64,000 nt of DNA from Paenibacillus_AB hodogayensis (GCF_039536325.1 NZ_BAAAYO010000013.1:310001-374000); one strand, 5' to 3'; positions 50,811 through 59,673 are shown, counted from the first letter of the stretch. Numbers and translations: made by a program. Notes: generated by a model not told the origin, from the sequence alone.

Positions 50811-51290
50811 TTACTTTTCCACAACCGGAATCCACATTTCACCATACACGAAGCCGTCTCGCTTCCCCATCTCAACCGTTGCATTGGGCCCGCCTACATA
50901 GGCGTAATGATCAGTTGCTGGCAAGACTTGACCAAAGGCAATGCCAGTAAGCATACTGCTCAACTCATCAGCTGTCTTCCCCTCACCCTTAACGACGAGG
51001 TATTGTCCCTTAGGGAATTGGATTACTCTGTGTTCTTCCGGTACCGTTGAATCTGTCATGACGCCAGCATAATACATCATCTTGTGATTTACCGCTTCGT
51101 TTACAGCAAAGATATAGTCGTTCGCAGCAACGGCCTTTAACGTGTCTAGCCTGCCATCCTGCTCCATTGACCTCCAGAAGGTTTCCTTCTCCTTGTTCAT
51201 ACCGGCATAATCCGTATAATTGCTCTTCAGCTCCGTTCCAATACCAAGAACGATAAAGCTGTCTTTTTCCTCAAAAGTATATGTTGCCAT
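50811..51290 (-). CDS. GyrI-like / AraC effector-binding domain protein (copy 2)
   Basis: A 159-residue stand-alone effector-binding domain. Signatures are SFIVLGIGTELKSNYTDYAG, FPKGQYLVVKGEGKTADEL and the closing GFVYGEMWIPVVEK. Such proteins bind small molecules or peptides without a DNA-binding part. It is a close paralogue of the protein encoded at 51893-52372, with most residues identical over the full length and the same ribosome-site region (CAGCTCC on the plus strand). A DoxX gene lies between the two copies. All read leftward and are probably one operon. Confidence 0.85.
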   Translation of the reverse strand: MATYTFEEKDSFIVLGIGTELKSNYTDYAGMNKEKETFWRSMEQDGRLDTLKAVAANDYIFAVNEAVNHKMMYYAGVMTDSTVPEEHRVIQFPKGQYLVVKGEGKTADELSSMLTGIAFGQVLPATDHYAYVGGPNATVEMGKRDGFVYGEMWIPVVEK

Positions 51291-51446
51291 AATCCCAGCT
51301 CCTTTATTGAATTGATTAATTTGATTTGTTTATTCACTTAATAGGTCAATCATAACCACTCTCCTACAGCGCCCTTACCTAATATTATTGCCTTAGGTAA
51401 CTAAAGTCTATCAGAGTCGCTGGGCTGGAATTCATTTCACTTCCCA

Positions 51447-51869
51447 TTAGAGTATGCGGCTTTTCGGACGCAGCGCCCAGGAGGCGATGCTAAGCGCGGC
51501 ATAGAAGAGCGGAAGAATAACATGGAATCCGCCATCGCCGTAATCATGAGCGAACGCATGGGATAAGGCCGCACCCGTCATTAGAAAAAAGATACCGCTA
51601 TAAGCCCATTCCTTAAGCCGAGGGAAACCTGGCATGACGATCGCAATGACGCCAAGCAATTTCCAAGCTCCGAGAATGTTCGTGACATATAAAGGAAAAC
51701 CAATATTGGTCACTAAATCCACATTGCCACCATAGCGCATCAATTGCCCGATCCCGCTTAAAGTTAATGAGATTGCGAGAATGATGGTGACGGTCCAATA
51801 AACGGCCGTCCTTCCAATAGGACGAGATTCAACCTCCGCGATTTTTTCATTGCCGGTAATCATACTCAT
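51447..51869 (-). CDS. DoxX-family membrane protein
   Basis: A 140-residue protein with four membrane helices: VYWTVTIILAISLTLSGIGQ, ILGAWKLLGVIAIVMPGFPR, AYSGIFFLMTGAALSHAFAH and HVILPLFYAALSIASWAL. It is of the DoxX-like 2 type, to which quinone or thiol redox roles have been ascribed. AAGGAGG lies 7 bases before the ATG at 51869. It is sandwiched between two near-identical GyrI-like genes. Confidence 0.87.
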   Translation of the reverse strand: MSMITGNEKIAEVESRPIGRTAVYWTVTIILAISLTLSGIGQLMRYGGNVDLVTNIGFPLYVTNILGAWKLLGVIAIVMPGFPRLKEWAYSGIFFLMTGAALSHAFAHDYGDGGFHVILPLFYAALSIASWALRPKSRIL

Positions 51870-51892
51870 TCCCAAGCCTCCTTTGATCTCGT

Positions 51893-52372
51893 TTATTTCT
51901 TTATAACCGGGATCCACATTTCACCATACACAGTGCCGTCTCTATTCCCCATTACAACCGTTGCATTAGGCCCGCCGACATAGGCGAAGTTATCAGATTC
52001 CGGCAGGACTTGTCCAAAGGCAATGCCGGTAAGCGTGCTGCTCAACTCATCAGCCGTCTTTCCTTCGCCTTTAATGACGAGGTATTGTCCCTTAGGGAAT
52101 TGGATCACTCTGTCTTCTTCCGGTACCAATGCTTCTGTCATGACACCGGCATAATACATCCGCTTGCGGTTTACCAGTTCGTTCACAGCAAAGATGTACT
52201 CGTTCGCCGCGATCGCCTTTAAAGTATCAAGCCTTCCATCCTGCTCCACTGTCCGCCAAAAGCTTTCCTTCTCCTTGTTCATGCCCGCATAGTCCGTGTA
52301 ATCGCTCTTCAGTTCCGTTCCAATACCTAGAACGACAAAGCCGTCTTTTTCCTCAAGGGTATATGCTGCCAT
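51893..52372 (-). CDS. GyrI-like / AraC effector-binding domain protein (copy 1)
   Basis: A 159-residue effector-binding domain, first gene of a leftward operon. It has GFVVLGIGTELKSDYTDYAG, FPKGQYLVIKGEGKTADEL and TVYGEMWIPVIKK. The paralogue at 50811-51290 differs at only a minority of positions, so a tandem duplication is likely. AGGAG lies 8 bases before the ATG. A WYL regulator is divergent, 106 bases away, and is the likely controller of the operon. Confidence 0.85.
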   Translation of the reverse strand: MAAYTLEEKDGFVVLGIGTELKSDYTDYAGMNKEKESFWRTVEQDGRLDTLKAIAANEYIFAVNELVNRKRMYYAGVMTEALVPEEDRVIQFPKGQYLVIKGEGKTADELSSTLTGIAFGQVLPESDNFAYVGGPNATVVMGNRDGTVYGEMWIPVIKK

Positions 52373-52478
52373 TATCCCAGCTCCTTTTTTGATTTGATCA
52401 AGTCATTTTGTTTTTCTACTTGATGGATTTATAATAATCATAAATCATGTCAAAATATGATACTGTTTAGAGGGCCCG

Positions 52479-53444
52479 ATGAAAAAAGTAGAACGGATTA
52501 ACATCATCATGCGGTATATCAATAACCGCGCCCATTTTACCATTTCGGAAATCATGCAAGAGTTTAACATCTCTCGTTCGACGGCAATTCGAGACATCAG
52601 GGAAATTGAAGCGATGGGAATGCCTCTAGTCGCCGAAGTCGGGAGGGACGGGGGTTATTTTGTGATGAACAACTCCGTCCTGCCCACTGTCCGCTTTACC
52701 GATAATGAGATTAAGGCCCTTTTTATCGCCTTCATGGCCACACGAAATCTGCAACTCCCTTATCTCAAGAGTCGCCATTCTTTAGCGGAGAAGCTGCTCG
52801 GCCTTATCTCTCAAAACCAGCAAGATGATCTTGTTCTGTTAAATCAAATCTTGCTCTTCGAAGGTACCAATCCCCACAATCCTGACCTGCTTGATCTGTC
52901 AGACCTGCCGCATCCGATGTTAGAACAATTCATCCAAACTCTTCTTGTAGACCGCTACTTAGTGGTTTCCGTCGAAGAAGAAAGGGAAATCAAATCTTAC
53001 CCCATCTATCTCATGCGGCTATATCGTGAAAAAAGCTCTTGGCAAATTGAAGGCTTCGACCTAGAGGAGGAGAAGAGGCGGATCATCCCTGTCGACAATC
53101 TTACCGATGTCAAACCATACCCTGAGAAAAAAAGAATAAGCAAGAAGAAGATTGTAGAACAACTAAGTACGCAGGAAGAAGCCATCAACCTAGTTCTCGA
53201 ACTTGGTCCCAAGGCGATTGCCCAGTTCAAAAAGTACCATCCTTTAAAAATCACAATTTCATATACGAATCCTTATCAAACTACGGCTATTTTAAAGACG
53301 TTTATCGATGTTCTTCATTCGGATGAATTGGCAGAAATAACAAATTGGCTGCTTTTCTTAGGCGGGGATATCAAGATTAGGGAAATGCCGAAAGAGATAG
53401 TGGAGGTTTTAAAGGAGAGAATGGTTGGTTTAGGAAATAAGTAA
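52479..53444 (+). CDS. YafY-type HTH/WYL-domain regulator
   Basis: A 321-residue regulator. The HTH-11 domain is AHFTISEIMQEFNISRSTAI, followed by RDIREIEAMGMPL and GGYFVMNN. The C-terminal two thirds are WYL-like but weaker than usual, with SSWQIEGFDLEEEKRRIIPV in place of the canonical W-Y-L stretch. A TTTAGAGGG ribosome site lies 5 bases before the ATG. It is divergent from the GyrI-like/DoxX operon. The last bases overlap the convergent broken phosphotransferase. Confidence 0.87.
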   Translation: MKKVERINIIMRYINNRAHFTISEIMQEFNISRSTAIRDIREIEAMGMPLVAEVGRDGGYFVMNNSVLPTVRFTDNEIKALFIAFMATRNLQLPYLKSRHSLAEKLLGLISQNQQDDLVLLNQILLFEGTNPHNPDLLDLSDLPHPMLEQFIQTLLVDRYLVVSVEEEREIKSYPIYLMRLYREKSSWQIEGFDLEEEKRRIIPVDNLTDVKPYPEKKRISKKKIVEQLSTQEEAINLVLELGPKAIAQFKKYHPLKITISYTNPYQTTAILKTFIDVLHSDELAEITNWLLFLGGDIKIREMPKEIVEVLKERMVGLGNK

Positions 53445-54053
53445 AAATGACCCATTGTGGTAAAGGTTCATATCCTGCGATTCAATGGTCTTGATCAATA
53501 GCTTTGTTCTCGGGTTTACTCCCCAAATATATCGATTGATTTTTGTAAAGTCTATTTCAGAGGATCCACCACGGGCACTCTCGAAATCAATAATGCCAGT
53601 GACCTTGTTATCATTTACCAGCTCCGGATCGAGAGCCTCTTTGCAAGGCTTTTTCCACTTTTCAAAATTACCTTTGATATGTAGTCTCCAATTATTTGGA
53701 TCGAAATTCTTAAATCCATCAGTCACATGGTAACCGTAACCTGGAGTTTTAACCTCATGAAGCATCGCATGATACACGCCAATTTGAAAAGATAGTTTCT
53801 CATCAATATCTTCTGTACAAGGTATGCCTTGAATCGCCGAAAGAAGCAATGCTCCAGTAATAATTTCATCCCCATCCCAAAATTCCAACACTTTGGGAAC
53901 AGGTATTACATCCTTCAATGTTTCAAGCATCTGAAATTCACGATATAGTTTATCCTTGTAAGAAATCTTGAAAAGTTTCACGAAAGAGAAGAATATAGGA
54001 ACGCTCATGAACGATACGGTGTAAGGAATAATGTTCGAATGGATGAGCAACAT
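53430..54053 (-). pseudogene. Broken aminoglycoside phosphotransferase-family gene
   Basis: A 207-residue ORF with clear phosphotransferase segments: YKDKLYREFQMLETLKDVIP, VPKVLEFWDGDEIITGALLL, then the late VNDNKVTGIIDFESARGGSS with the metal-binding DFE. The catalytic stretch with the HxD and the Asn that should come just before VNDNKV is missing: LDPEL leads straight into it. The N-terminal Gly-rich strand region is also not recognisable. The protein cannot be an active kinase as it stands. Confidence 0.8.
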
Positions 54054-54118
54054 TTCAAAATAGTTGTCGAGTTATAATGAATTTGTATTAAGCTCATCTA
54101 TTACATGGAGGTTTTTTT

Positions 54119-55576
54119 ATGACCAATAACACACAAAACGGTATTGAAATCGGAGTGTCGAATTTCCATGCTCTGCTTGAGCGTACACAGGCTCATGCCG
54201 TTGATTTTCTTAATAAACTGGACAAGCGGTCTGTCAGCGCAACTACAGACACAAATACATTACGGCGTCGATTAGGCATTCCTCTCGGTAATGACGGCAT
54301 TCCCGCCGAACGCGTAATAGACGATTTGGTGGCTGCCACTGAGGGAGGACATTTAGGCTCTGCAGGGGGACGCTTTTTTGCCTGGGTGATTGGCGGCGCG
54401 CTGCCTTCAGCACTTGCAGCAGATTGGCTCACCTCCACATGGGACAATAACGCCGCCCTTTATGCTTGCGGGCCAGCCGCTTCTGTTGTGGAAGAGGTTG
54501 CCGGAAGCTGGATTAAAGAAGTGCTTGATCTGCCTAGTACAGCTTCGTTCGCTTTTACCACAGGCTGTCAGATGGCGCACTTCACCTGCCTTGCCGCAGC
54601 GCGTCACGCGCTCCTTCGAGATAGGGGTTGGAATGTAGAGAAAGACGGGTTGACCGGAGCCCCCGCAATACGTATTCTGGCATCGGAACAACGCCATGGA
54701 AGTATCGAACGAGCTCTACGTTTCCTCGGCATCGGAACTGCTGCCCTGGTTCCTCTCACAACCGACGCAGACGCGCGTGTCACAGCAGATGTGCTATTCA
54801 AAGCGCTTAGAGTTTCTGACAGCCCAACGATTGTTATTCTTGACGCAGCTGATCTTAATGTTGCCGCGATCGATCCGTTCAGTGAACTCATCCCCATCGC
54901 GCGAACAGCGGGGGCATGGGTGCATATTGACGGTGCGTTTGGACTTTGGGCGCGTGCAAGTGGGCAACACCGGAGTAAACTGACAGGAGTCGAAATGGCG
55001 CATTCATGGGCGACGGATGCGCATAAGTGGCTGAATACACCGAAGGACCTGGGAATTGCCCTCATTACGGACTCTAATGCACATCGCGCGGCAATGGTGA
55101 TTAGCGCAGACTACCTGACCCATGATGCGACAACGCGCGATCAAATCGACTGGACGCCTGATTGGACTCGACGCGCACGAGGCTTTGCGGTTTATGCGGC
55201 GTTTCGCGAGCTCGGTAGACATGGCGTGGCCGATCTCATTGATCGGAGTTGTGCCCATGCCGCAGCGCTTGCAAACGGTATCGCCGCGTTGCATGGTGCC
55301 GAACTGGTTTTCGCACCTACGCTGAACCAAGGACTGGTTAGGTTCCTGTCCCCTAAGCCCAATGCATCTGAAGAAGATCACGACGCACACACCGCCTCAG
55401 TGATTGCCTCTATCAACGCGGAAGGAACGGCATTTTTTAGTGGGACCGTTTGGAAAGGACGTCGTGCAATGCGAATCAGCGTTGTTAACTGGCGCACGTC
55501 GGACTCCGATGTGCATGCGACTATTAACGCAGTCGCGCGTGTGCTCGTTAGTATGGGTTCGAAGCCAATATCTTGA
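54119..55576 (+). CDS. PLP-dependent group II decarboxylase-family protein
   Basis: A 485-residue fold-type I PLP enzyme. The Lys that binds PLP is in SWATDAHKWLNTPKD near residue 304. The upstream segment AWVHIDGAFGLWARAS holds the conserved Asp, and LGSAGGRFFAWVIGGALPSA and FAFTTGCQMAHFTCLAAARH are substrate- and cofactor-site regions. Likely an aromatic L-amino-acid or glutamate-like decarboxylase, though aminotransferase annotations are possible. GGAGG lies 8 bases before the ATG. It has a higher GC content than its neighbours. Its stop overlaps the frame of an RtcB fragment. Confidence 0.85.
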   Translation: MTNNTQNGIEIGVSNFHALLERTQAHAVDFLNKLDKRSVSATTDTNTLRRRLGIPLGNDGIPAERVIDDLVAATEGGHLGSAGGRFFAWVIGGALPSALAADWLTSTWDNNAALYACGPAASVVEEVAGSWIKEVLDLPSTASFAFTTGCQMAHFTCLAAARHALLRDRGWNVEKDGLTGAPAIRILASEQRHGSIERALRFLGIGTAALVPLTTDADARVTADVLFKALRVSDSPTIVILDAADLNVAAIDPFSELIPIARTAGAWVHIDGAFGLWARASGQHRSKLTGVEMAHSWATDAHKWLNTPKDLGIALITDSNAHRAAMVISADYLTHDATTRDQIDWTPDWTRRARGFAVYAAFRELGRHGVADLIDRSCAHAAALANGIAALHGAELVFAPTLNQGLVRFLSPKPNASEEDHDAHTASVIASINAEGTAFFSGTVWKGRRAMRISVVNWRTSDSDVHATINAVARVLVSMGSKPIS

Positions 55577-56085
55577 TTGACCTTTGGTTACACGGTTCTG
55601 GTCTCATCAAAACAATGGGAAGAACGTTGGAGCAAGTGGGTGGATTTCTGCATCGCAAAGGATCATGTACGGCAAAATCAGCCGAGCAAATGATGGGCAC
55701 ACCGTTTCAATATACGGGCGAACCTGTGTTCATCCCCGGCTCCATGGGGGCGCACAGCTTTATTTTGGCGGGACTCGGTAATCGGGAAAGCTTATTCAGC
55801 GCCAGCCATGGCGCAGGTCGTGCACTCTCGCGCGGCGATGCGGCTAAAGTGGACGATGCCAAGCTTCGCGAATTTCTGGCCCAATTCAGAGTCATCAATC
55901 CGATTGATCCCAAGCGGGCGGACTTGCGCGGACGGAGCGATATTTTGAAAAAGTGGGAAGAAGAATTGAAGAAAGAAGCGCCTTACGCCTACAAAGATAT
56001 TACACCGGTTATACAGTCGCATGTGGATCATGGCATGGCTACGATTGTGGCCGAAGTGGCTCCGATTGCAACCGTGAAAGGGTAA
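55573..56085 (+). pseudogene. C-terminal fragment of an RtcB-family RNA ligase
   Basis: The frame codes for the last third of RtcB: LHRKGSCTAKSAE, VFIPGSMGAHSFILAG, then SASHGAGRALSR, whose His is the residue that carries GMP in RtcB, and the tail TPVIQSHVDHGMATIVAEVA. The first 250 or so residues, with the metal-binding Cys and His positions, are absent. The fragment abuts and overlaps the decarboxylase stop codon by 4 bases. It has no ribosome site of its own and is taken as a remnant. Confidence 0.8.
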
Positions 56086-56313
56086 GTAACCTATTGGTGT
56101 GCTACCCTCCAAACTAATCAAGCGAAATCCGTCCAATCGGGGCAGCCTATTCCAGCATGCCCCGATCATGGTTCAAAGCGAGTTTGCACGATTGACCGCA
56201 TGCGACTCACCATTTCCGAATCACAATAATGAAGGATGCCAAGGCCGCAAGGGAAGGGCACCGCGACAACGGGACCCTGGATGTTCAAGCTGCAATTGAA
56301 GATGTATTCTTAT

Positions 56314-56525
56314 TTAAGAACGCTCGTCAATCAACCGTTCTAAAAACTCCGCAAACGTCGAAGCATACGTGTCGATCAAGTCATTCATGAGATCATAACA
56401 CATAATGGGAAATTCACCCTGTTCATCTTTGGAAGACGTATCAAAAAAATAAAGCTCATCACTATCCGGAACGAACAAGTCTAGTCTGTGGGGAAACCGG
56501 CTTACCCACCACTCCTCACCCTACA
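56314..56525 (-). pseudogene. SMI1/KNR4 (SUKH)-like C-terminal fragment
   Basis: Read leftward the frame gives RFPHRLDLFVPDSDELYFFD, then TSSKDEQGEFPIMCYDLMND and AEFLERLIDERS, then a stop. This resembles the C-terminal part of SUKH immunity-type proteins. An in-frame stop ends it on the N-terminal side and no start is available. Confidence 0.55.
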
Positions 56526-56549
56526 GCTGTTTAATTGCCAACTTTCATC

Positions 56550-56705
56550 CTATTTTATCACATGAAAATTACTGGCATCAGTGCCCCAATTCTTTATTAT
56601 ATCTTCACGTGTAGCACTGGGCTTGTTCAAATCATACTTAATGTTAAAATCGCGTTTGCAAGCCCAACAACATGGCTCTCCCCAGTTACTGTCTATAATG
56701 CTCAA
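56550..56705 (-). pseudogene. Fragment of a Cys-pair (HNH-like) protein
   Basis: Leftward frame: SIIDSNWGEPCCWACKRDFN, then KYDLNKPSATREDIIKNW and DASNFHVIK, then a stop. The WGEPxCWACK element recalls the zinc-binding start of some HNH nuclease-like proteins, which is a guess. The fragment is cut off 6 bases from dispersed repeat copy B. Confidence 0.4.
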
Positions 56706-56710
56706 CTGTC

Positions 56711-56738
56711 GTCACTTATGATAAGGTTCAGCTTAACG
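56711..56738 (+). repeat. Dispersed repeat, copy B
   Basis: GTCACTTATGATAAGGTTC, then AGCTTAACG. The first 22 bases are identical to bases 59821-59842 (copy D). It lies at the broken end of the HNH-like fragment and next to the stop of the DUF6069-like gene. No other content is seen in 56086-56758 apart from the two fragments. Confidence 0.7.
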
Positions 56739-56758
56739 AATTCGTCGTTGAATCCCTG

Positions 56759-57166
56759 TTACGATCTCACTTTCCGTGAGGCGCTCCAAATCGTAATGAC
56801 ACCTGCAACAAGATGCATGAGTTCCAGATAAATAATGAATGAGGTCGTACGGCCCTCAACGAAATACGGTGTATAAATAAGGAGGATCAATCCGATTACG
56901 GCTATGATTCGGAATACCTTAACACTTCCCAGTGCTGCGAAAATACCGATGCCAATGACCGTGCCGATGATGGACAACGTGATGACATTGGAAATTCCGA
57001 GTGGCTTGTCTGACATAACCATAATCTGCTCCGGGAACGCCCCATTGGCATCTCCGATATAGAATAGGATGACATTAATCACCGTAGCTAGAAAGGCGGC
57101 GACGAGAGCCTTCCACACGTAGCTCATAAGAGGCAATCTCTTCGATGTTCGCAATGACTTGGTCAA
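56759..57166 (-). CDS. DUF6069-like four-helix membrane protein
   Basis: A 135-residue protein with four membrane helices: WKALVAAFLATVINVILFYI, VITLSIIGTVIGIGIFAAL, FRIIAVIGLILLIYTPYFV and IIYLELMHLVAGVITIWSA. The pattern matches DUF6069 proteins, whose function is unknown. The TTG at 57166 has AAGGGG 11 bases upstream; an ATG at 57127 is a possible alternative. It is third in a leftward row after two SDR genes, 38 bases apart. Confidence 0.7.
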   Translation of the reverse strand: MTKSLRTSKRLPLMSYVWKALVAAFLATVINVILFYIGDANGAFPEQIMVMSDKPLGISNVITLSIIGTVIGIGIFAALGSVKVFRIIAVIGLILLIYTPYFVEGRTTSFIIYLELMHLVAGVITIWSASRKVRS

Positions 57167-57204
57167 TGCAGCTTCAACCCCTTCTGTCTTGTAATTTTCG
57201 TTCT

Positions 57205-57876
57205 TTAGTTAGATTGGAACAGCCCTTCTGGAAATACATTTTCAAAATGATCCCGCTTCTCATACATATCAAACCAAACGTCCGCAATACGATCCGGATC
57301 TCCCGCTGTACCTGATTGAATCAATGTGCCGATGGAAAGATGCCCTACATATATTCCCTTCTCTTTAAGTTCATTGTGCAAGTTTGTTGCATAATTACGA
57401 AGACCTGACATCACGATACCTACATTCCCGATCATAGGGATCGGCTGCATAGCGGATATCCCTGTCGTAAACAAAATGGCGCCAGCCCCCTGCTGAATCA
57501 TGTCTGGAAGCCACTCGTTCACAGCAAGAATGGCAGGGAGCAAGTGCCCGTTTATCTGCTCTAACACATTCGTTGGCGTCGTATCCATGACATTTCGGAA
57601 TTGATGCGGTCCCGCATACGGACTGAATTCGAGCACATCAATGGAACCAAAATCATGCTTGATAGCATCAATCGCCGCTTTAAGTGCAGGTAATTCCGAA
57701 ATATCCGCTACATAATACTTAGTGTTGATTCCTAATGCCTTCAACTCGTACACCATAAGAGATAATTTCTCGGCATTTCTTGCGACTAGCGCAGCTTGAA
57801 ACCCATTCGCCCCGAATTTTTTAGCGATGGATAAGCCTAGCCCTGGTCCAGCCCCAATGATTACGATCGTTTTCAT
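57205..57876 (-). CDS. Atypical short-chain dehydrogenase/reductase
   Basis: A 223-residue SDR. The nucleotide-binding motif is IIGAGPGLGLSIAKKFG and the second-strand region VARNAEKLS. The catalytic Tyr-x-x-x-Lys is not present where expected: the segment after GISAMQPIPM reads IGNVGIVMSGLRNYATNLHN. Nicotinamide-dependent turnover is therefore doubtful; it may bind NAD(P) in another role. The gene starts 2 bases after the stop of the other SDR gene, so the two are probably co-translated. Confidence 0.83.
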   Translation of the reverse strand: MKTIVIIGAGPGLGLSIAKKFGANGFQAALVARNAEKLSLMVYELKALGINTKYYVADISELPALKAAIDAIKHDFGSIDVLEFSPYAGPHQFRNVMDTTPTNVLEQINGHLLPAILAVNEWLPDMIQQGAGAILFTTGISAMQPIPMIGNVGIVMSGLRNYATNLHNELKEKGIYVGHLSIGTLIQSGTAGDPDRIADVWFDMYEKRDHFENVFPEGLFQSN

Positions 57877-57878
57877 CC

Positions 57879-58718
57879 TTATTTTTCCCCTTTCATCAAA
57901 TGCAATGTTTTTTGGTAAAGCTGATGAGCATTGTCTAAATTAAACGTATTCTTAGAGAGACTTACTTCTTTTCGTTGGATATACGCGGACAATTTTTGTG
58001 CAGGCGGGGCTTCAATGTGATCAATAATCGGGAGAACCGCCTTCTCAACTGGTTTGCCGATCAATTTAAAAGCCACCCTTGCAAGCGCCTTATTAATCGG
58101 ATTTTTGATTGAATCCAAATAGCCTTTTGTTTGAACAGCCCATGGGTTAAATAGCACATACTTGATCTTTCCATAATTCAAATCGGAAAAGGCAACGCCA
58201 AGAAGGTCGTTTAACCGACTACCGTGATATTTTATTTTTGCTCCGTTGTAATTTCTTTTGTTTTGGATATCCTCCAAATTAACCGTTCCGTTCATTCCTG
58301 GTGCGCAAACATTAACAATGACGGGCTTTGCTGCTTTCTCAAGCATTTCTTTGAGCCCGAAGCTCAGAACAAATCTGCTTAAATAAGATAATGCAAAATT
58401 AAATTCAAATCCTTCTTCAGTCTCGGTCAATTGTTCTCTTGTCGTATGTGAAGTTGCACAAAAAATGACACTATCTAAAGAAGCAAACCGCGTTTGGACC
58501 TCCTCAATCACTCGCTTGTTCTCCGATACTAAACTTAAGTTTGCTTGAAGAAATGTTGCTCGTTCTCCTGCACCGATCTGTTTGGCCTCATTTAAGAAGG
58601 AGCGGCCTTTCGTAGCGGAACTCCCTACAACGATTACCTGATTCCCGCTTCTTAAAAGATGCATGGCAACGCCTTTTCCAATACCGTCCGATCCACCTGT
58701 TACAAGTATGGTTTTCAA
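57879..58718 (-). CDS. Short-chain dehydrogenase/reductase
   Basis: A 279-residue SDR. It starts KTILVTGGSDGIGKGVAMHL, an NAD(P)-binding motif. The active-site region is KIKYHGSRLNDLLGVAFSDL, where Tyr is kept but the usual Lys four residues later is Arg. The Ser-containing strand is replaced by VIVNVCAPGMNG. The start is TTG at 58718 with GAGGAGG 8 bases upstream; the frame is open to 58865 but that part crosses the promoter region. It heads a three-gene row and is divergent from a TetR gene. Confidence 0.83.
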   Translation of the reverse strand: MKTILVTGGSDGIGKGVAMHLLRSGNQVIVVGSSATKGRSFLNEAKQIGAGERATFLQANLSLVSENKRVIEEVQTRFASLDSVIFCATSHTTREQLTETEEGFEFNFALSYLSRFVLSFGLKEMLEKAAKPVIVNVCAPGMNGTVNLEDIQNKRNYNGAKIKYHGSRLNDLLGVAFSDLNYGKIKYVLFNPWAVQTKGYLDSIKNPINKALARVAFKLIGKPVEKAVLPIIDHIEAPPAQKLSAYIQRKEVSLSKNTFNLDNAHQLYQKTLHLMKGEK

Positions 58719-58894
58719 ATTTACTACCTCCTCGAGAATGACAATCAGCTTGTATCTGACCAATTCCAACAAATTTGCAAATACCACTAAATTGAAGTTC
58801 ATCGTTAAGGCTGAACATTTTTTACGCCTTGCATGGAACCAAGCTGCCAGAGGCATAATTAACAAAAGTGCCTCGCAGTACCTTTTAGATGCTC

Positions 58895-58912
58895 TATCAT
58901 TGTGATATGATA
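58895..58912. promoter_or_regulatory. Palindrome between SDR and TetR genes
   Basis: TATCAT-TGTGAT-ATGATA has perfect 6-bp arms. It lies in the 314-base divergent gap and is a candidate TetR operator. Nothing else is recognised in the gap. Confidence 0.45.
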
Positions 58913-59032
58913 ACCAACGCGTGTTGCTTTAATAAACATACTCCCTATTCAAATGTGGGACAATCAACAATAAAAGTAGGATGTCGCTGTAGCAACAAAA
59001 CCATGAAATTGTCGGGATGAGAGGTGAACGAA

Positions 59033-59587
59033 TTGGGAACTAAGGCGAGGGATATTCGCATCACGCATACCAAAAAATCACTTATCGATGCGTTTATTGA
59101 ATTGGCAAATGTAAAGGATTTCGAGCAGATCACGATCTTGGACTTAACCGAAAGAGCTCATGTAAATCGCACTACTTTTTATGCCCATTTTAAAGACAAA
59201 TATGATTTATTGGATCATATAATTGGCGACTCGGCTTCGGGAATGATTGAAAAATATACAGCGAACAGTAGTCAGGAGTTTAATCGCGAAATAATCACTC
59301 AACTCTTTTTTGCTGTATGTGAAGTTAACCAACAACCGGATTTCCCATGTCGAAATAGCTACTTCGAAATGATTCCTCTATTAAAAGAGAGGATATTTAA
59401 TGCAGTGAGGGACTATTTATCAAAACGTTTGATTGGTGTAAATGATGAGTCGGAAATTAGTTTCTATGCGCCCATTTATGCAAATATAGTAGTTGAAGCC
59501 GGCTATTTATGGACGACTGGTAAATTAGATTTAACAAAGGAAGAAACCGCTCAGCGAGTTACCGATATGGTTGTTGGGAAAAGTTAA
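59033..59587 (+). CDS. TetR/AcrR-family regulator
   Basis: A 184-residue regulator. The helix-turn-helix is residues 15-60: IDAFIELANVKDFEQITILD, then LTERAHVNRTTFYAHFKDKY. The C-terminal region resembles the TetR_C domain of YfiR/DhaS-like proteins. The TTG at 59033 has AGAGG 8 bases upstream; a GTG at 59024 is also possible. It is divergent from the SDR-SDR-DUF6069 row and probably represses it. Confidence 0.87.
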   Translation: MGTKARDIRITHTKKSLIDAFIELANVKDFEQITILDLTERAHVNRTTFYAHFKDKYDLLDHIIGDSASGMIEKYTANSSQEFNREIITQLFFAVCEVNQQPDFPCRNSYFEMIPLLKERIFNAVRDYLSKRLIGVNDESEISFYAPIYANIVVEAGYLWTTGKLDLTKEETAQRVTDMVVGKS

Positions 59588-59622
59588 TTCGTACTTACAA
59601 CCCACCGATATGCGAGCGTTCG

Positions 59623-59673
59623 ACTTACTTAGGATACGGTTTCAGCTTAACGGGAGCATCGGCGAAAATTAAG
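59623..59673 (+). repeat. Dispersed repeat, copy C
   Basis: CTTACTTAGGATACGGTTTC, then AGCTTAACGGGAGCATCGG. It shares TTCAGCTTAACGGG with copy A and ACTTA-GGATA with the family. It lies in a 414-base region (59588-60001) that has no gene, only repeats C and D and a leftward terminator. Confidence 0.6.
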
